Assembly: GCF_042665295.1 (NCBI RefSeq)
Contig: NZ_JBHTCO010000011.1
Location: forward strand, 1-64,000
DNA: 64,000 nucleotides
Source of the DNA: Scopulibacillus_A cellulosilyticus
Lineage (GTDB): Bacteria > Bacillota > Bacilli > Bacillales > Sporolactobacillaceae
Direction of reading: 5' to 3'
Below the pieces are notes generated by a model that worked only from the letters and a program-made list of their open reading frames with translations, searched no databases and was not told the origin of the DNA. The stretch's first letter is position 1. Each line of letters starts with the position of its first letter. The position numbers and the translations under genes were made by a program. Of this stretch, positions 54,652-64,000 are shown one piece after another.

Positions 54652-56967
54652 ATGGCGGACCAGTCTTCATTAGACCTTTTTCAAGACGATCAAAAATATA
54701 TTAAGGGGATCCCTTTACATATTATCTTTCAAAATGAATCAAATGCTTATACAGTCATGCGGGTTAAAATTAACGAAACAAATGAACAAATTGACGAGAA
54801 AGAAATAATTGTCATCGGGTATTTTCCGATGATCCATATGCATGAAGTCTATCATTTTACAGGTTCAATTAAGGTTCACCCGAAATACGGCAAACAATAT
54901 GAAGTTCATCAATATAGAAAATTACTTCCTCAATCAAAAGCAGGAATGGTTCAATATTTATCAGGTGATTTATTTCCCGGAATCGGAGGGAAAACGGCTG
55001 AGCGGATTATTGATACACTTGGGGAAAATGCGGTATCAAAAATTCTTGATGACCCGAACTGTTTAGATAAAGTGCCTAAATTAAGCGAGGAAAAGGCGCG
55101 GCTGCTTTATGAAACACTTATCCAGCATCAAGGCTTGGAAAAAATTATGGTTGCCTTATCTGATTATGGATTTGGCTCACAGCTCTCTATGAAGATTTAC
55201 CAAACATATGGAGATATGACATTAGAAATTATTCACGATAATCCTTACCAGCTTGTAACTGATGTTGAAGGCATCGGATTCCACAGAGCTGATGAATTAG
55301 GAAAAGCTTTAGGTATATCAGGTAACCATCCTGACCGCATCCAGGCGGCCTGCTTGTATTGGCTGAATGAAAAGGCTATGGATGAGGGGCACGTTTTTAT
55401 GCCGTATGAGGAAATGATTGGTGAGGTTCAAAAATTAATTACAAAACCTGAAGAGCCTATCGATGAGATGGATATTATTCGGGAAATTGACAGCCTGGAA
55501 GAAGAAGGGAAATTGATATTAGAAGAAAATGAAGTTTATTTACCCTCTTTGTACTATGCTGAAAAAGGGATTGTCACAAGTATAAAAAAGTTAACAGAGC
55601 AGACCGATTTTCAGGAGGAATTTTCCGAATCTGAATTTCTCAGTGCATTAGGCGACCTTGAAGAACGCTTAAATATACAATATTCAATAACGCAAAAAGA
55701 AGCGATCAAACAAGCAATCCACTCACCAATCATGTTATTGACCGGCGGACCAGGAACAGGAAAAACGACAGTCATTAAAGGAATTGTTGAAGTTTATGCT
55801 GATCTTCACGGTGTCTCTCTTAATCCTAAAGATTACAAGGATGATCCTTTTCCGGTATTGCTTGTTGCGCCAACCGGCCGTGCTGCAAAACGGATGAGTG
55901 AATCAACGGGGCTGCCGGCCGTCACGATTCACCGTCTATTAGGGTGGAAAGGCGGCGGTTCCGGGTATGAACATGATGAAGAGAACCCAATTGAAGGCAG
56001 CTTATTAATCGTTGACGAAATGTCTATGGTTGATATTTGGCTTGCTAATCAATTATTTAAATCCCTTCCTGAAACAATACAGGTGATTATTGTCGGAGAT
56101 GAAGACCAATTGCCGTCAGTAGGACCCGGCCAGGTTTTAAAGGATTTTCTAAGCTCTGATGTTATCCCGACAATTGAACTGCAAAATATCTACCGGCAAT
56201 CCGAGGGATCTTCTATCATTGATTTGGCTCATGCCATTAAAGAGGGCAATATTCCGGAGGATCTTCAAAATGCTAAAGATGACCGGCGCTTTTTTACTTG
56301 CCGTCAAAACCAAATTATTGATGTAATAGGTCAAGTTTGCGAAAATGCTCATAAAAAAGGATATACAACAAAGGATATTCAAGTTCTTGCACCGATGTAC
56401 CGGGGTAATGCAGGAATTGAAGCTATAAATGAATCACTTCAAAATTTATTTAACCCCCCTTCAGATCAAAAACGATCATTGACTTTTGGCGATCGGATTT
56501 ATCGTATCGGTGATAAAGTGCTCCAGCTTGTTAATAACCCCGAAGAGCATGTGTTTAATGGTGACATAGGCGAGATCGTCGCTATTATTATGGCTAAGGA
56601 AACGGCCGACCACGAAGATATGCTTGTTGTCTCCTTTGATGGGATAGAAGTCACCTATTTAAAACGTGACCTTAACCAAATTACATTAGCTTATTGTTGC
56701 TCAATTCATAAATCGCAGGGCAGTGAATTTCCGATTGTCGTTCTGCCGGTGGTTAAAGGATATCATCGCATGTTAAGAAGAAATCTTATTTATACTGCCA
56801 TAACGAGAAGCAAATCCTATCTCATTATGTGCGGGGATATTAATGCCTTCTCTTATGCAGTTGAACGTTCTGATGTTGATTTAAGACATTCAAAGTTATC
56901 ACAAAAACTTAAAGAAAGGATAAATCCTGAATCCGATGAATCAACGATTGATGATCATATAGTATGA
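54652..56967 (+). CDS. recD2: RecD2 helicase
   Basis: The product is 771 aa, an SF1 5'-3' helicase that works without RecBC. The N-terminal helix-hairpin-helix region is present (GDLFPGIGGKTAERI), then Walker A GGPGTGKTT (365-373), the DEMSMVD motif and the later IHKSQGSEF. It follows yrrB by 17 bases. Confidence 0.97.
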   Translation: MADQSSLDLFQDDQKYIKGIPLHIIFQNESNAYTVMRVKINETNEQIDEKEIIVIGYFPMIHMHEVYHFTGSIKVHPKYGKQYEVHQYRKLLPQSKAGMVQYLSGDLFPGIGGKTAERIIDTLGENAVSKILDDPNCLDKVPKLSEEKARLLYETLIQHQGLEKIMVALSDYGFGSQLSMKIYQTYGDMTLEIIHDNPYQLVTDVEGIGFHRADELGKALGISGNHPDRIQAACLYWLNEKAMDEGHVFMPYEEMIGEVQKLITKPEEPIDEMDIIREIDSLEEEGKLILEENEVYLPSLYYAEKGIVTSIKKLTEQTDFQEEFSESEFLSALGDLEERLNIQYSITQKEAIKQAIHSPIMLLTGGPGTGKTTVIKGIVEVYADLHGVSLNPKDYKDDPFPVLLVAPTGRAAKRMSESTGLPAVTIHRLLGWKGGGSGYEHDEENPIEGSLLIVDEMSMVDIWLANQLFKSLPETIQVIIVGDEDQLPSVGPGQVLKDFLSSDVIPTIELQNIYRQSEGSSIIDLAHAIKEGNIPEDLQNAKDDRRFFTCRQNQIIDVIGQVCENAHKKGYTTKDIQVLAPMYRGNAGIEAINESLQNLFNPPSDQKRSLTFGDRIYRIGDKVLQLVNNPEEHVFNGDIGEIVAIIMAKETADHEDMLVVSFDGIEVTYLKRDLNQITLAYCCSIHKSQGSEFPIVVLPVVKGYHRMLRRNLIYTAITRSKSYLIMCGDINAFSYAVERSDVDLRHSKLSQKLKERINPESDESTIDDHIV

Positions 56968-57059
56968 ATTGACTGATAAATGGACATGATGCTAGTAACC
57001 TATTTTCGAGTTATTCGATTTAAACAAGTATTTTTGGAAAAAACCAGAGGTGAATGCAG

Positions 57060-57257
57060 ATGAAATGTCCAAACTGTCAAAATAAAAATCTAGGGAAAAT
57101 CGGTGTTAATCTATATTATTGTTGGGACTGCTTTATTGAACTCGCATTAATAGACGGCAGACTTTCCCTAAGCCAAGTTGAAGAAGACGGCAGTTTAACA
57201 ACACTTGATGATTTATTTGAAGAAGATGAATTAAGAGCTGAATCAGGCGGTTTTTAA
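57060..57257 (+). CDS. Small zinc-ribbon-like protein, 65 aa
   Basis: Two CxxC pairs (MKCPNCQNKNLG, YYCWDCF) are followed by an acidic tail. Two ATGs (57054 and 57060) are possible; AGAGGTGA favours the second. A small gene of this kind lies between recD2 and yrrI in many Bacillales. Function unknown; binding of one zinc is inferred. Confidence 0.85.
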   Translation: MKCPNCQNKNLGKIGVNLYYCWDCFIELALIDGRLSLSQVEEDGSLTTLDDLFEEDELRAESGGF

Positions 57258-57325
57258 AAATTAGTAAGGCTTGCGGTCGATATTCTTAGGGAATTTTGCA
57301 CACAATAAAGTGTGGAGGGATATCG

Positions 57326-58405
57326 ATGTCACGATGGTCAGCCATTGACTGGCTTAAAAAGCTAACTATACTATTACTTGTATTTTTAAACGGTTATCTG
57401 CTTTATAAATTACTGCCGTTTCTCGATAAAGTTTTTGATTTTGTTGCGACAGTACTGTTTCCGTTTGTGAGCGCGGCCCTGATTGCTTATTTACTTCATC
57501 CGCTTATTGAAAAGGCGCATGAAAAAGGATTGCCGCGAACGCTGGCCGTTCTTATTATTTACCTTTTATTTTTCTGCTTAACGGGCTATGGATTGTTTAA
57601 GTGGGCACCGTCAATTATTAATGAGCTGAAAGACTTCGATGATCAGGTGCCCAAATATGTCGCCTTCTACCATAAACGAATCAACGATGTTTATCATTCT
57701 ACGCCCGAAGCGGTTCATGACCATTTTAATGGTATCCTCGATTTAGTAGAAAAACGGGTTAATCATTTAGTAAAAGGGATTATCAGCGGTATTACATGGA
57801 TATTCCAATCTTTCTTTTCTTTATTAATGATTCCTTTTTTAACCTTTTATTTTTTAAAGGATTTTGAAAGTATAAAAAAAGGGGTTTGGATTCTTACGCC
57901 AATAAGATGGAGAGATCATGGGAGAACATTATTGTTTGAAATTGATGATCAACTAGGTAAATATATCAGAGGGCAGCTTTACGTTTGCGCAATTCTTGCT
58001 GTCATCGCTTTTATCGGACTATGGTTATTAAAAGTAAAGTATGCGCTATTATTAGGTATTTTTGTCGGCTTAACTGATATCATTCCATACTTCGGTCCGA
58101 TTATTGGCGCCATACCTGCTGTTTTTATGGCTACAACTATTTCTTTCAAAACTGCGATTTTTGTTTTGGTATTAATTTTGCTCTTGCAATTTCTTGAGAG
58201 TAATATTATCGGTCCTTTGATTGTTGGAAAAAGTGTTGAGATTCATCCGGCCTATATTATGTTTTCAATCATTATCGGCGGTGAAATTGCAGGTGTTGTC
58301 GGAATGATATTTGCTGTGCCGGTTTTCGTGGCACTGAGAGTCATTATTAGATATATACGCGGCCGCGATAAGGAAATTGACAAGGGGAGCGGTTCTCATC
58401 TATAA
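57326..58405 (+). CDS. yrrI: AI-2E family transporter YrrI
   Basis: The product is 359 aa with about eight membrane helices and the family motif DIIPYFGPIIGAIPA. Members include sodium-proton antiporters and unrelated exporters, so substrate is unknown. GGAGGG precedes ATG 57326. The alaS promoter overlaps its end. Confidence 0.93.
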   Translation: MSRWSAIDWLKKLTILLLVFLNGYLLYKLLPFLDKVFDFVATVLFPFVSAALIAYLLHPLIEKAHEKGLPRTLAVLIIYLLFFCLTGYGLFKWAPSIINELKDFDDQVPKYVAFYHKRINDVYHSTPEAVHDHFNGILDLVEKRVNHLVKGIISGITWIFQSFFSLLMIPFLTFYFLKDFESIKKGVWILTPIRWRDHGRTLLFEIDDQLGKYIRGQLYVCAILAVIAFIGLWLLKVKYALLLGIFVGLTDIIPYFGPIIGAIPAVFMATTISFKTAIFVLVLILLLQFLESNIIGPLIVGKSVEIHPAYIMFSIIIGGEIAGVVGMIFAVPVFVALRVIIRYIRGRDKEIDKGSGSHL

Positions 58406-58406
58406 T
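58377..58406 (+). promoter_or_regulatory. Promoter of alaS
   Basis: TTGACA (58377-58382), 18 bases, TATAAT (58401-58406); it lies within the last codons of yrrI. Confidence 0.8.
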
Positions 58407-58412
58407 ATCGAC

Positions 58413-58652
58413 ATACATAATAGAAAAATCGTTGAAAGAGCCTGCCGTTATGGATCATTTACTAGAGAGGATTTTCCTTGGCTGAAAGAGAATCCAAATG
58501 GGGATTAACGGTTGCTACTCTGGAGAGCAGCTAATCCCTGCCGGAGTGATCCGTTAAATCTTGCAAGGTGATAGACCTGGAATGGTCTGTAACTAGGGTG
58601 GTACCGCGTGAGATATAACTCTCGTCCCTGATTGGGATGGGAGTTTTTTATA
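58413..58652 (+). ncRNA. T-box riboswitch, alanine-specific
   Basis: Core AGGGTGGTACCGCGTGA (58596 region), terminator AACTCTCGTCCC / GGGATGGGAGTT with six T, specifier GCT (58514-58516, Ala) followed by A. It governs alaS. Confidence 0.95.
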
Positions 58653-58684
58653 TTTATTTAAAATTTTTACTGGAGGTTATTTAT

Positions 58685-61321
58685 ATGAAAAAGTTAACTT
58701 CAGCTGAAGTTCGTCAAATGTTTCTTGATTTTTTTAAAGAAAAAAATCATAAAGTTGAACCAAGCGCATCGCTTGTTCCGCATGATGATCCATCGTTACT
58801 ATGGATAAACAGCGGAGTAGCTACATTAAAAAAATATTTTGACGGCCGGGTTGTCCCGGAAAATCCGCGGATTGTCAACGCGCAAAAAGCGATAAGAACA
58901 AATGATATTGAAAATGTCGGTTATACAGCCCGCCATCATACTTTCTTTGAAATGCTGGGAAACTTTTCAGTTGGCGATTATTTCAAAGAAGAAGCGATTC
59001 ATTGGGCATGGGAATTCTTAACAAGCCCAAAATGGATAGGATTTGATAAGGAAAAGCTATCTGTTACTATCCATCCTGAAGACGATGAGGCTTATAAAAT
59101 ATGGCATGAAGACATTGGCTTGCCTGAGAACCGGATTATTCGCCTGAAAGAAAATTTCTGGGATATCGGTGAAGGCCCAAGCGGACCGAATACAGAAATC
59201 TTTTATGACCGCGGTGAATCATACGGCAATGACCCTGATGATCCTGAATTATATCCGGGGGGAGAAAATGAAAGATATTTAGAGATATGGAATCTTGTCT
59301 TTTCACAATTTAATCATAACCCCGATGGCAGTTATACACCGCTTCCTAACAAGAATATTGATACGGGAATGGGTCTTGAACGAATGGTTTCTGTTATTCA
59401 AGACGCAAAAACTAACTTCGATACTGATTTGTTCTTGCCAATCATTTATAAAATTGAACAAATTTCCGGTCAAAAATATGGAGAAACAAAAGAAAAAGAT
59501 ACTGCATTTAAAGTGATTTCCGACCATGTCAGGGCGGTCACATTTGCAGTAAGCGACGGTGCCCTGCCATCAAATGAAGGCCGCGGTTATGTTCTCCGCC
59601 GTTTAATCAGACGGGCTGTCCGGTTTGCGATGGACCTCAATATTAACAAACCTTTTATGTTTGAACTCGTGCCAATCGTTGTAGATATTATGAAAGATTT
59701 CTATGAGAATGTCGTTGAAAAATCCGCTTTTGTTCAGAAAGTCATTCGCCACGAAGAAGAGCGTTTTCACGAAACGATTCATGAAGGCTTAGCGATTTTA
59801 AAAGATGTTATTGCCAAGGCAAAAACTAAAGGCGACCAGGTGATTAGCGGCTCAGATGTTTTTAAGCTATATGATACGTTCGGATTTCCTTATGAATTAA
59901 CAGAAGAATATGCGCAAAATGAAGGACTCTCGATAGATAAAGATGGCTTTGACAAAGAATTAGAAGCGCAAAGAGAACGTGCACGTGCCGCCCGTCAAGA
60001 TACGGATTCAATGCAGGTTCAAAGCGAAACATTAAGAAATATTAACGTAGACAGCCAGTTTGTCGGCTACACAGAGCATGAAGTACCGTCAGAAGTTGTT
60101 ACCATTATTAAAGATAACAGCACGGCCCGCGAGGCAAAACAAGGTGATGAAGTTCAAATCATTCTTAATGAGACACCTTTTTATGCTGAGAGCGGCGGCC
60201 AAATTGCAGACCAGGGTCATTTGATTAACGAAACAACAAAGCTTATTGTTAAAGATGTACAAAAAGCGCCAAACGGTCAAAATTTACACACTGTTTTTGT
60301 TGAAAAAGGTGATTTGAAGCTTGGCGATCATTTCAAGGCAGAAATTAATGAAAAGAACCGTGCCGCTACGGAAAAAAGTCATACCGCAACACATTTGCTT
60401 CATCAGGCGTTAAAAGATGTTCTGGGCAAGCATGTTAATCAAGCAGGTTCCCTTGTTGCCCCTGATCGTTTAAGATTCGACTTTTCTCATTTCGGTCAAG
60501 TGACTGAAGAAGAACTTAAACAAATTGAACAAATCGTCAATGAAAAGATTTGGGAAAAGCTGCCTGTTGAGATAACTCAAATGCCGATTAACGAAGCAAA
60601 AGCAATGGGTGCCATGGCATTATTTGGAGAAAAGTATGGTGATATCGTCCGGGTTGTTAAAGTCGATGATTACAGCTTGGAACTTTGCGGCGGATGCCAT
60701 GTGAATAATACAGCGGAAATTGGCTTATTTAAGATTGTCACTGAAACCGGTATCGGGGCTGGTACGAGAAGAATTGAAGCTGTTACCGGCCAAGGTGCAT
60801 ACGAGCGAATGAACCATTTTGTACAAGAATTGCAAAAAGCAGCCCATTTATTAAAAACAAATATTGAACAAGTACCGGACCGTATTGATGGACTTCAAAA
60901 ACAAATCAAAGAATTAGAAAAGGAAAATGAGTCCTTAACATCGAAATTAGGTAATGCCGAAGCAAATGATTTAATGCAATCCGTTGAAAAATCAGACGGT
61001 ATCTCTTATATTACGAAAAAGGTCAATGTTTCTGACATGAACAGCTTACGTTCGATGGTTGACCAATTAAAAAATCAACTAAAATCGGGTATTATTGTTC
61101 TGGCTGCGGTCAATGATGGAAAGGTAAACATTGCCAGCGGTGTAACGAAAGACCTCGTTTCGAAAGGGTACCATGCAGGAAAACTAATTAAGGAAGTTGC
61201 CACAAGATGCGGCGGCGGAGGCGGAGGCCGTCCGGATATGGCACAAGCCGGCGGGAAAAACCCTGCTCAAGTCGATGAAGCTCTGTCTTACGTGTCTGAA
61301 TGGATAAAAAGTTTTTCATAA
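58685..61321 (+). CDS. alaS: Alanyl-tRNA synthetase
   Basis: The product is 878 aa: class II catalytic part (ARHHTFFEMLGNFSVGDYF in part), editing domain with HTATHLLHQAL and CGGCHVNNT, and the C-terminal C-Ala domain (GGGGGGRPDMAQAGG). TGGAGG precedes ATG 58685; the longer frame lies in the T-box. Confidence 0.98.
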   Translation: MKKLTSAEVRQMFLDFFKEKNHKVEPSASLVPHDDPSLLWINSGVATLKKYFDGRVVPENPRIVNAQKAIRTNDIENVGYTARHHTFFEMLGNFSVGDYFKEEAIHWAWEFLTSPKWIGFDKEKLSVTIHPEDDEAYKIWHEDIGLPENRIIRLKENFWDIGEGPSGPNTEIFYDRGESYGNDPDDPELYPGGENERYLEIWNLVFSQFNHNPDGSYTPLPNKNIDTGMGLERMVSVIQDAKTNFDTDLFLPIIYKIEQISGQKYGETKEKDTAFKVISDHVRAVTFAVSDGALPSNEGRGYVLRRLIRRAVRFAMDLNINKPFMFELVPIVVDIMKDFYENVVEKSAFVQKVIRHEEERFHETIHEGLAILKDVIAKAKTKGDQVISGSDVFKLYDTFGFPYELTEEYAQNEGLSIDKDGFDKELEAQRERARAARQDTDSMQVQSETLRNINVDSQFVGYTEHEVPSEVVTIIKDNSTAREAKQGDEVQIILNETPFYAESGGQIADQGHLINETTKLIVKDVQKAPNGQNLHTVFVEKGDLKLGDHFKAEINEKNRAATEKSHTATHLLHQALKDVLGKHVNQAGSLVAPDRLRFDFSHFGQVTEEELKQIEQIVNEKIWEKLPVEITQMPINEAKAMGAMALFGEKYGDIVRVVKVDDYSLELCGGCHVNNTAEIGLFKIVTETGIGAGTRRIEAVTGQGAYERMNHFVQELQKAAHLLKTNIEQVPDRIDGLQKQIKELEKENESLTSKLGNAEANDLMQSVEKSDGISYITKKVNVSDMNSLRSMVDQLKNQLKSGIIVLAAVNDGKVNIASGVTKDLVSKGYHAGKLIKEVATRCGGGGGGRPDMAQAGGKNPAQVDEALSYVSEWIKSFS

Positions 61322-61357
61322 ATATTTAGTTTTATGTGATGAGGGGGAAGGATAAAT

Positions 61358-61621
61358 TTGGACAAAACAATGAAATTTAGTTTTAATGAAGAGCCGGATA
61401 AGCGAGACGCCCGTGATGCCTTGCTTAAGGTATATAATGCTTTGCAAGATAAAGGGTATAATCCAATCAATCAAATTGTGGGTTATTTACTGTCAGGCGA
61501 TCCAGCTTATATTCCCCGCCATCGTGATGCAAGAAATATTATCCGCCGGATTGAGCGTGATGAATTAATAGAGGAATTAGTTACTTCTTATCTCAATCAT
61601 CACCGTGATGGTCAGCTATGA
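61358..61621 (+). CDS. yrzL: IreB family regulatory phosphoprotein (YrzL)
   Basis: The product, 87 aa, is the standard length (UPF0297, MKFSFNEEPDKRDARDALL). In Enterococcus IreB is a target of the Ser/Thr kinase IreK. TTG 61358 follows AGGGGGAAGGA. It overlaps the next gene by 4 bases. Confidence 0.95.
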   Translation: MDKTMKFSFNEEPDKRDARDALLKVYNALQDKGYNPINQIVGYLLSGDPAYIPRHRDARNIIRRIERDELIEELVTSYLNHHRDGQL

Positions 61622-62043
61622 GGATTATGGGATTGGATTACGGCAGTAAAACCATTGGGGTAGCAATCAGTGATTTACTCGGTTTTACTGCTCAAGGTAT
61701 AGAAACTATTCATCATACAGAAGATAAAAGACATCTTATTTACAATCGTTTAAAAGAGTTAATTGATGAATATAGTGTAGAGAAAATTGTTGTTGGACTT
61801 CCAAAGAATATGAATGGAACAATTGGAGAATCAGGCGTTGCTTGCCAAGCCTTTGCAAAAAGTATAAAGAACAAATTTCATTTACCTGTGGAAATGTGGG
61901 ATGAACGTTTAACAACAATGGCAGCGGAACGGATGTTAATAACGGCAGATGTCAGCCGTAAAAAGCGAAAAAAAATCATTGATAAGATGGCGGCGGTTAT
62001 GATTCTTCAAAGCTATCTGGATCGCAATGGAAATGGAGTGTAG
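61618..62043 (+). CDS. ruvX: Holliday junction resolvase-like YqgF/RuvX (YrrK)
   Basis: The product is 141 aa with an RNase H-like fold (MGLDYGSKTIGVAISD, VVGLPKNMNGT, WDERLTT). YqgF is linked to 16S rRNA processing in E. coli. It is coupled to yrzL; ATG 61627 is an alternative start. Overlap or close spacing joins it to yrzB. Confidence 0.95.
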   Translation: MRIMGLDYGSKTIGVAISDLLGFTAQGIETIHHTEDKRHLIYNRLKELIDEYSVEKIVVGLPKNMNGTIGESGVACQAFAKSIKNKFHLPVEMWDERLTTMAAERMLITADVSRKKRKKIIDKMAAVMILQSYLDRNGNGV

Positions 62044-62047
62044 AAAA

Positions 62048-62332
62048 ATGAGTGAAGAACAGGATCGTATCATTATCCCTGATGAAAATGGTGAAGAGCA
62101 CCTTTTTGATGTCATTTTTACGTTTGATGTTGATGAGACCGAAAAGTCATATATGGTTGTAAAACCAGTTGAATCAACAGAGGATGACGATGACGAAGAT
62201 ATGCAGGAAGTATTTGGATTCCGCTATGAAGATAAGGACGGCGAATTTAGTCTTTATCCTATAGAAACGGATAAAGAATGGGATATGGTCGAGGAGATGT
62301 TTAACACCTTTTTAGCGGAAAACGAACTTTAA
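62048..62332 (+). CDS. yrzB: DUF1292 protein YrzB
   Basis: The product is 94 aa, strongly acidic (DDDDEDMQEVFGFRYEDKDGEFSLYPI in part), UPF0473. The yrzL-yrrK-yrzB trio is widely conserved in Bacillota; the role is unknown. ATG 62048 follows AATGGAGTG. Confidence 0.93.
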   Translation: MSEEQDRIIIPDENGEEHLFDVIFTFDVDETEKSYMVVKPVESTEDDDDEDMQEVFGFRYEDKDGEFSLYPIETDKEWDMVEEMFNTFLAENEL

Positions 62333-62419
62333 TTAATTATTTTCAGCCTCCTTTTGCGGAAGGGGGCTTTACCATGTTATGGACAAATTTGGTTTCGACA
62401 AATTTTTAAAAGTCTAGTG

Positions 62420-62447
62420 CTGACATTTTATGAGCATAGTGTATAAT
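62420..62447 (+). promoter_or_regulatory. Possible promoter of mltG
   Basis: CTGACA (62420-62425), 16 bases, TATAAT (62442-62447), in the 145-base gap after yrzB. A GC-poor hairpin (AGCCTCCTT / AAGGGGGCT near 62345-62369) ahead of it may end the yrzL-yrzB transcript. Confidence 0.6.
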
Positions 62448-62478
62448 GGACTAGGTACCTTGAAAGGGGAGTCCTTTT

Positions 62479-63603
62479 TTGTCGAAATCAGATGACCAAA
62501 TGAAATTATTAAATAAACAACGTAAGGGAAATCGGCTGCGTCGATTTGGGCTCATTGTTGTCATTGTATTGATAATTTTAATAGCCGCTGCGGTTTGTGG
62601 CATTTTTTATGTCAAAAATGCGTTAGCACCCGTTGACAAATCAAGTGCAAAAAAAGTAACTGTTCAGATACCAAGCGGCACATCGAGTGTTAAGATCGGC
62701 CAAATACTTAAGGAAAAAGGTATAATCAACAATGCCTCTGTTTTTAGATACTATGCAAAATATAAAAATGAAAGTAATTTCAAGGCAGGCACATATCTTT
62801 TTTCACCATCAATGTCAACAAATGAAATTATTCAATCACTAAATTCGGGGAGAAACCAATCGGCCGCTTTACAGATAACGGTACCTGAAGGCTGGTGGGT
62901 TAAGGACATCGCCCATAGAATTGCCCAACAAACGAATTTAAATGAAAAAGATATTTTAAATAAGATGCAAGACCGGAATTATATCAAGCAGCATTATATG
63001 AAGGATTATCCTTTTCTGACCGATGAGATTCTTAATAAACAAATTAAATACCCTCTGGAAGGCTATTTATTCCCGGCAACTTACAGATTTTCACAAAAAA
63101 ATCCTTCGTTAGACACAATTATTAAAGCCATGCTTGATAAAACGCAGGATGTTTTGGGCAAATATCAGAAGCAAATTAACAACAATAAGTTAGGCTCAGT
63201 CCATAAAATTTTAACAATGGCCTCTTTATTAGAAGGTGAAGCGCAAAGCTTACCGGATCTTAAGAAAGTTTCCGGTGTCTTCTATAACCGGCTGGACAAA
63301 GGGATGCCTCTGCAAACCGATCCCACGATTGCTTATGCCAAACAAAAGCATCTATATCATACAACCTATAAAGATTTAGATATTAAGTCGCCTTATAATA
63401 CCTATAAAAATAAAGGTTTGCCTGTTGGACCTATTAATAATCCGGGGGAAGAAGCCATAGAGGCTGTTTTAAATCCTATTAAGAGTGACGATCTTTACTT
63501 CTTTGCAAGGCCTAACGGCGAAGTTATTTTTACAAAAACGCTTAAAGAGCATCACGCGGTTGTAAAGAAATATGGACATGAATGGGATAAAATTAAAAGT
63601 TAA
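62479..63603 (+). CDS. mltG: Endolytic transglycosylase MltG
   Basis: MltG cleaves newly made glycan strands near the membrane. The product, 374 aa, has one membrane helix (about 22-46), a LysM-like segment, and the YceG-type catalytic domain with LEGYLFPATY and the catalytic Glu in LLEGEAQ. TTG 62479 follows GAAAGGGGAG. Confidence 0.95.
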   Translation: MSKSDDQMKLLNKQRKGNRLRRFGLIVVIVLIILIAAAVCGIFYVKNALAPVDKSSAKKVTVQIPSGTSSVKIGQILKEKGIINNASVFRYYAKYKNESNFKAGTYLFSPSMSTNEIIQSLNSGRNQSAALQITVPEGWWVKDIAHRIAQQTNLNEKDILNKMQDRNYIKQHYMKDYPFLTDEILNKQIKYPLEGYLFPATYRFSQKNPSLDTIIKAMLDKTQDVLGKYQKQINNNKLGSVHKILTMASLLEGEAQSLPDLKKVSGVFYNRLDKGMPLQTDPTIAYAKQKHLYHTTYKDLDIKSPYNTYKNKGLPVGPINNPGEEAIEAVLNPIKSDDLYFFARPNGEVIFTKTLKEHHAVVKKYGHEWDKIKS

Positions 63604-63623
63604 GAGGAGGATAACTCCTCTTA
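63602..63623 (+). terminator. Hairpin between mltG and trmR
   Basis: AAGAGGAG / CTCCTCTT stem with a 5-base loop, followed by a short T-rich stretch (ATTCTTATAT). It is probably an attenuator or weak terminator. Confidence 0.55.
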
Positions 63624-63652
63624 TTCTTATATATTTGATAGAGGTGTGCTGG

Positions 63653-64000
63653 ATGGAAGATCAAATCTTATCTAGATATGCTGCAGCTTTGGCGCCAAAA
63701 AATGATACGCCTTTACTTGATAAGCTTGAAAAAGAAGCAAGAGGCAGGCAAATTCCTATAATGCAGCCAGATGCTATGGCGCTTTTACAGCATTATATCA
63801 GACTGATAAAACCAAAACGGATCTTAGAAATTGGAACAGCTGTAGGTTATTCGGCTATCAAAATGGCATTGTCTTCTGAGATAGCTCAAATTTATTCAAT
63901 AGAGCGTGAAGAAGAAATGTACAGGGAAGCGCAGGCCAATATTAAATCTTTCTCATTAGAAGACAGGATCCACGTTATAAAAGGGGATGCGACAAAGATA
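63653..64000 (+). CDS. trmR: tRNA 5-hydroxyuridine methyltransferase TrmR (YrrM), cut by window edge
   Basis: 116 codons of an O-methyltransferase are present; the rest lies outside. The SAM-binding motif ILEIGTAVGYS (residues 57-67) is intact, and IYSIEREEEMYREA gives the acidic ribose-binding residue. In B. subtilis YrrM makes 5-methoxyuridine at the wobble position and lies directly after yrrL (mltG). GAGGTG precedes ATG 63653. Confidence 0.93.
   Translation, partial: MEDQILSRYAAALAPKNDTPLLDKLEKEARGRQIPIMQPDAMALLQHYIRLIKPKRILEIGTAVGYSAIKMALSSEIAQIYSIEREEEMYREAQANIKSFSLEDRIHVIKGDATKI

Noticed and set aside
1..64000. CRISPR array, prophage, restriction or toxin-antitoxin system
   Set aside because: No spacer-repeat arrays, integrase, phage structural genes or paired small toxin genes were seen; the region is core chromosome.
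1..64000. tRNA or rRNA genes
   Set aside because: No cloverleaf with TTCGA-type T-loop and CCA end, and no conserved rRNA segments, were recognised.

Overview
The window is a low-GC, gene-dense stretch of chromosome from an endospore-forming member of the Bacillales. Its order of genes matches Bacillus subtilis almost one for one: spoVID-ysxE-valS-folC-comC-spoIIB-radC-mreBCD-minCD-spoIVFAB-rplU-prp-rpmA-spo0B-obg-pheB-niaR-safA-coxA-yebC-bofC-ruvAB-queA-tgt-yajC-yrzE-yrbG-spoVB-comN-secD/secF-yrvD-recJ-apt-relA-dtd-hisS-aspS-6S RNA-rarA-cymR-iscS-mnmA-yrrB-recD2-yrrI-alaS-yrzL-yrrK-yrzB-mltG-trmR. The species cannot be read from the sequence. SecD and SecF are separate genes (fused in B. subtilis). 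maf, pheA, the nad genes, hemL and tcdA are missing from their usual places, so this is a divergent relative rather than Bacillus sensu stricto.

Layout. 0-4.3 kb: end of an unidentified gene, then a spore-coat cluster (spoVID, an unrecognised gene, ysxE) behind a sigma-E-like promoter. 4.4-12 kb: valS with a T-box leader, folC, prepilin peptidase comC, spoIIB, radC. 12-20.3 kb: cell shape and division (mreBCD, minCD), the pro-sigma-K protease pair (spoIVFA/FB), a short RNase E/G, then the L21/Prp/L27 operon. 20.4-31.7 kb: spo0B, obgE, pheB, niaR, the coat gene safA, coxA, yebC, bofC, ruvAB, queA, tgt. 31.7-44.3 kb: yajC, secD and secF (secretion), spoVB, comN, recJ, apt, relA, dtd. 44.6-48.5 kb: hisS-aspS under one T-box, then 6S RNA. 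48.6-64 kb: an RsfA-like regulator, rarA, cymR-iscS-mnmA (cysteine and tRNA thiolation), recD2, alaS with a T-box, the ireB-ruvX-yrzB group, mltG and the start of trmR.

The feature that ordinary annotation does not explain is a dispersed, non-coding, palindromic repeat. Its ends read TGTTCAAAAAGGAGGAC and the complement. It occurs as long copies (about 140-235 bp) with a shared structured core (TTGCGACGAGAAG, GGCGCAGGAG), as decayed cores, and as mini-palindromes of 13-40 bp that keep only the two ends. At least ten copies or remnants lie between genes here, one of them in the predicted 5' leader of spoVID. Other notable points are twelve exact-length 12-residue Trp repeats in SafA (whose frame is broken at an ambiguous base), an overlapping GAC/CAC specifier in the hisS-aspS T-box, an RNase E/G lacking its usual C-terminal end, and an unrecognised gene translationally coupled to ysxE.

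All start sites are my choices from ribosome-binding-site position and family length. No database search was possible, so names rest on recognised motifs, lengths and conserved gene order.
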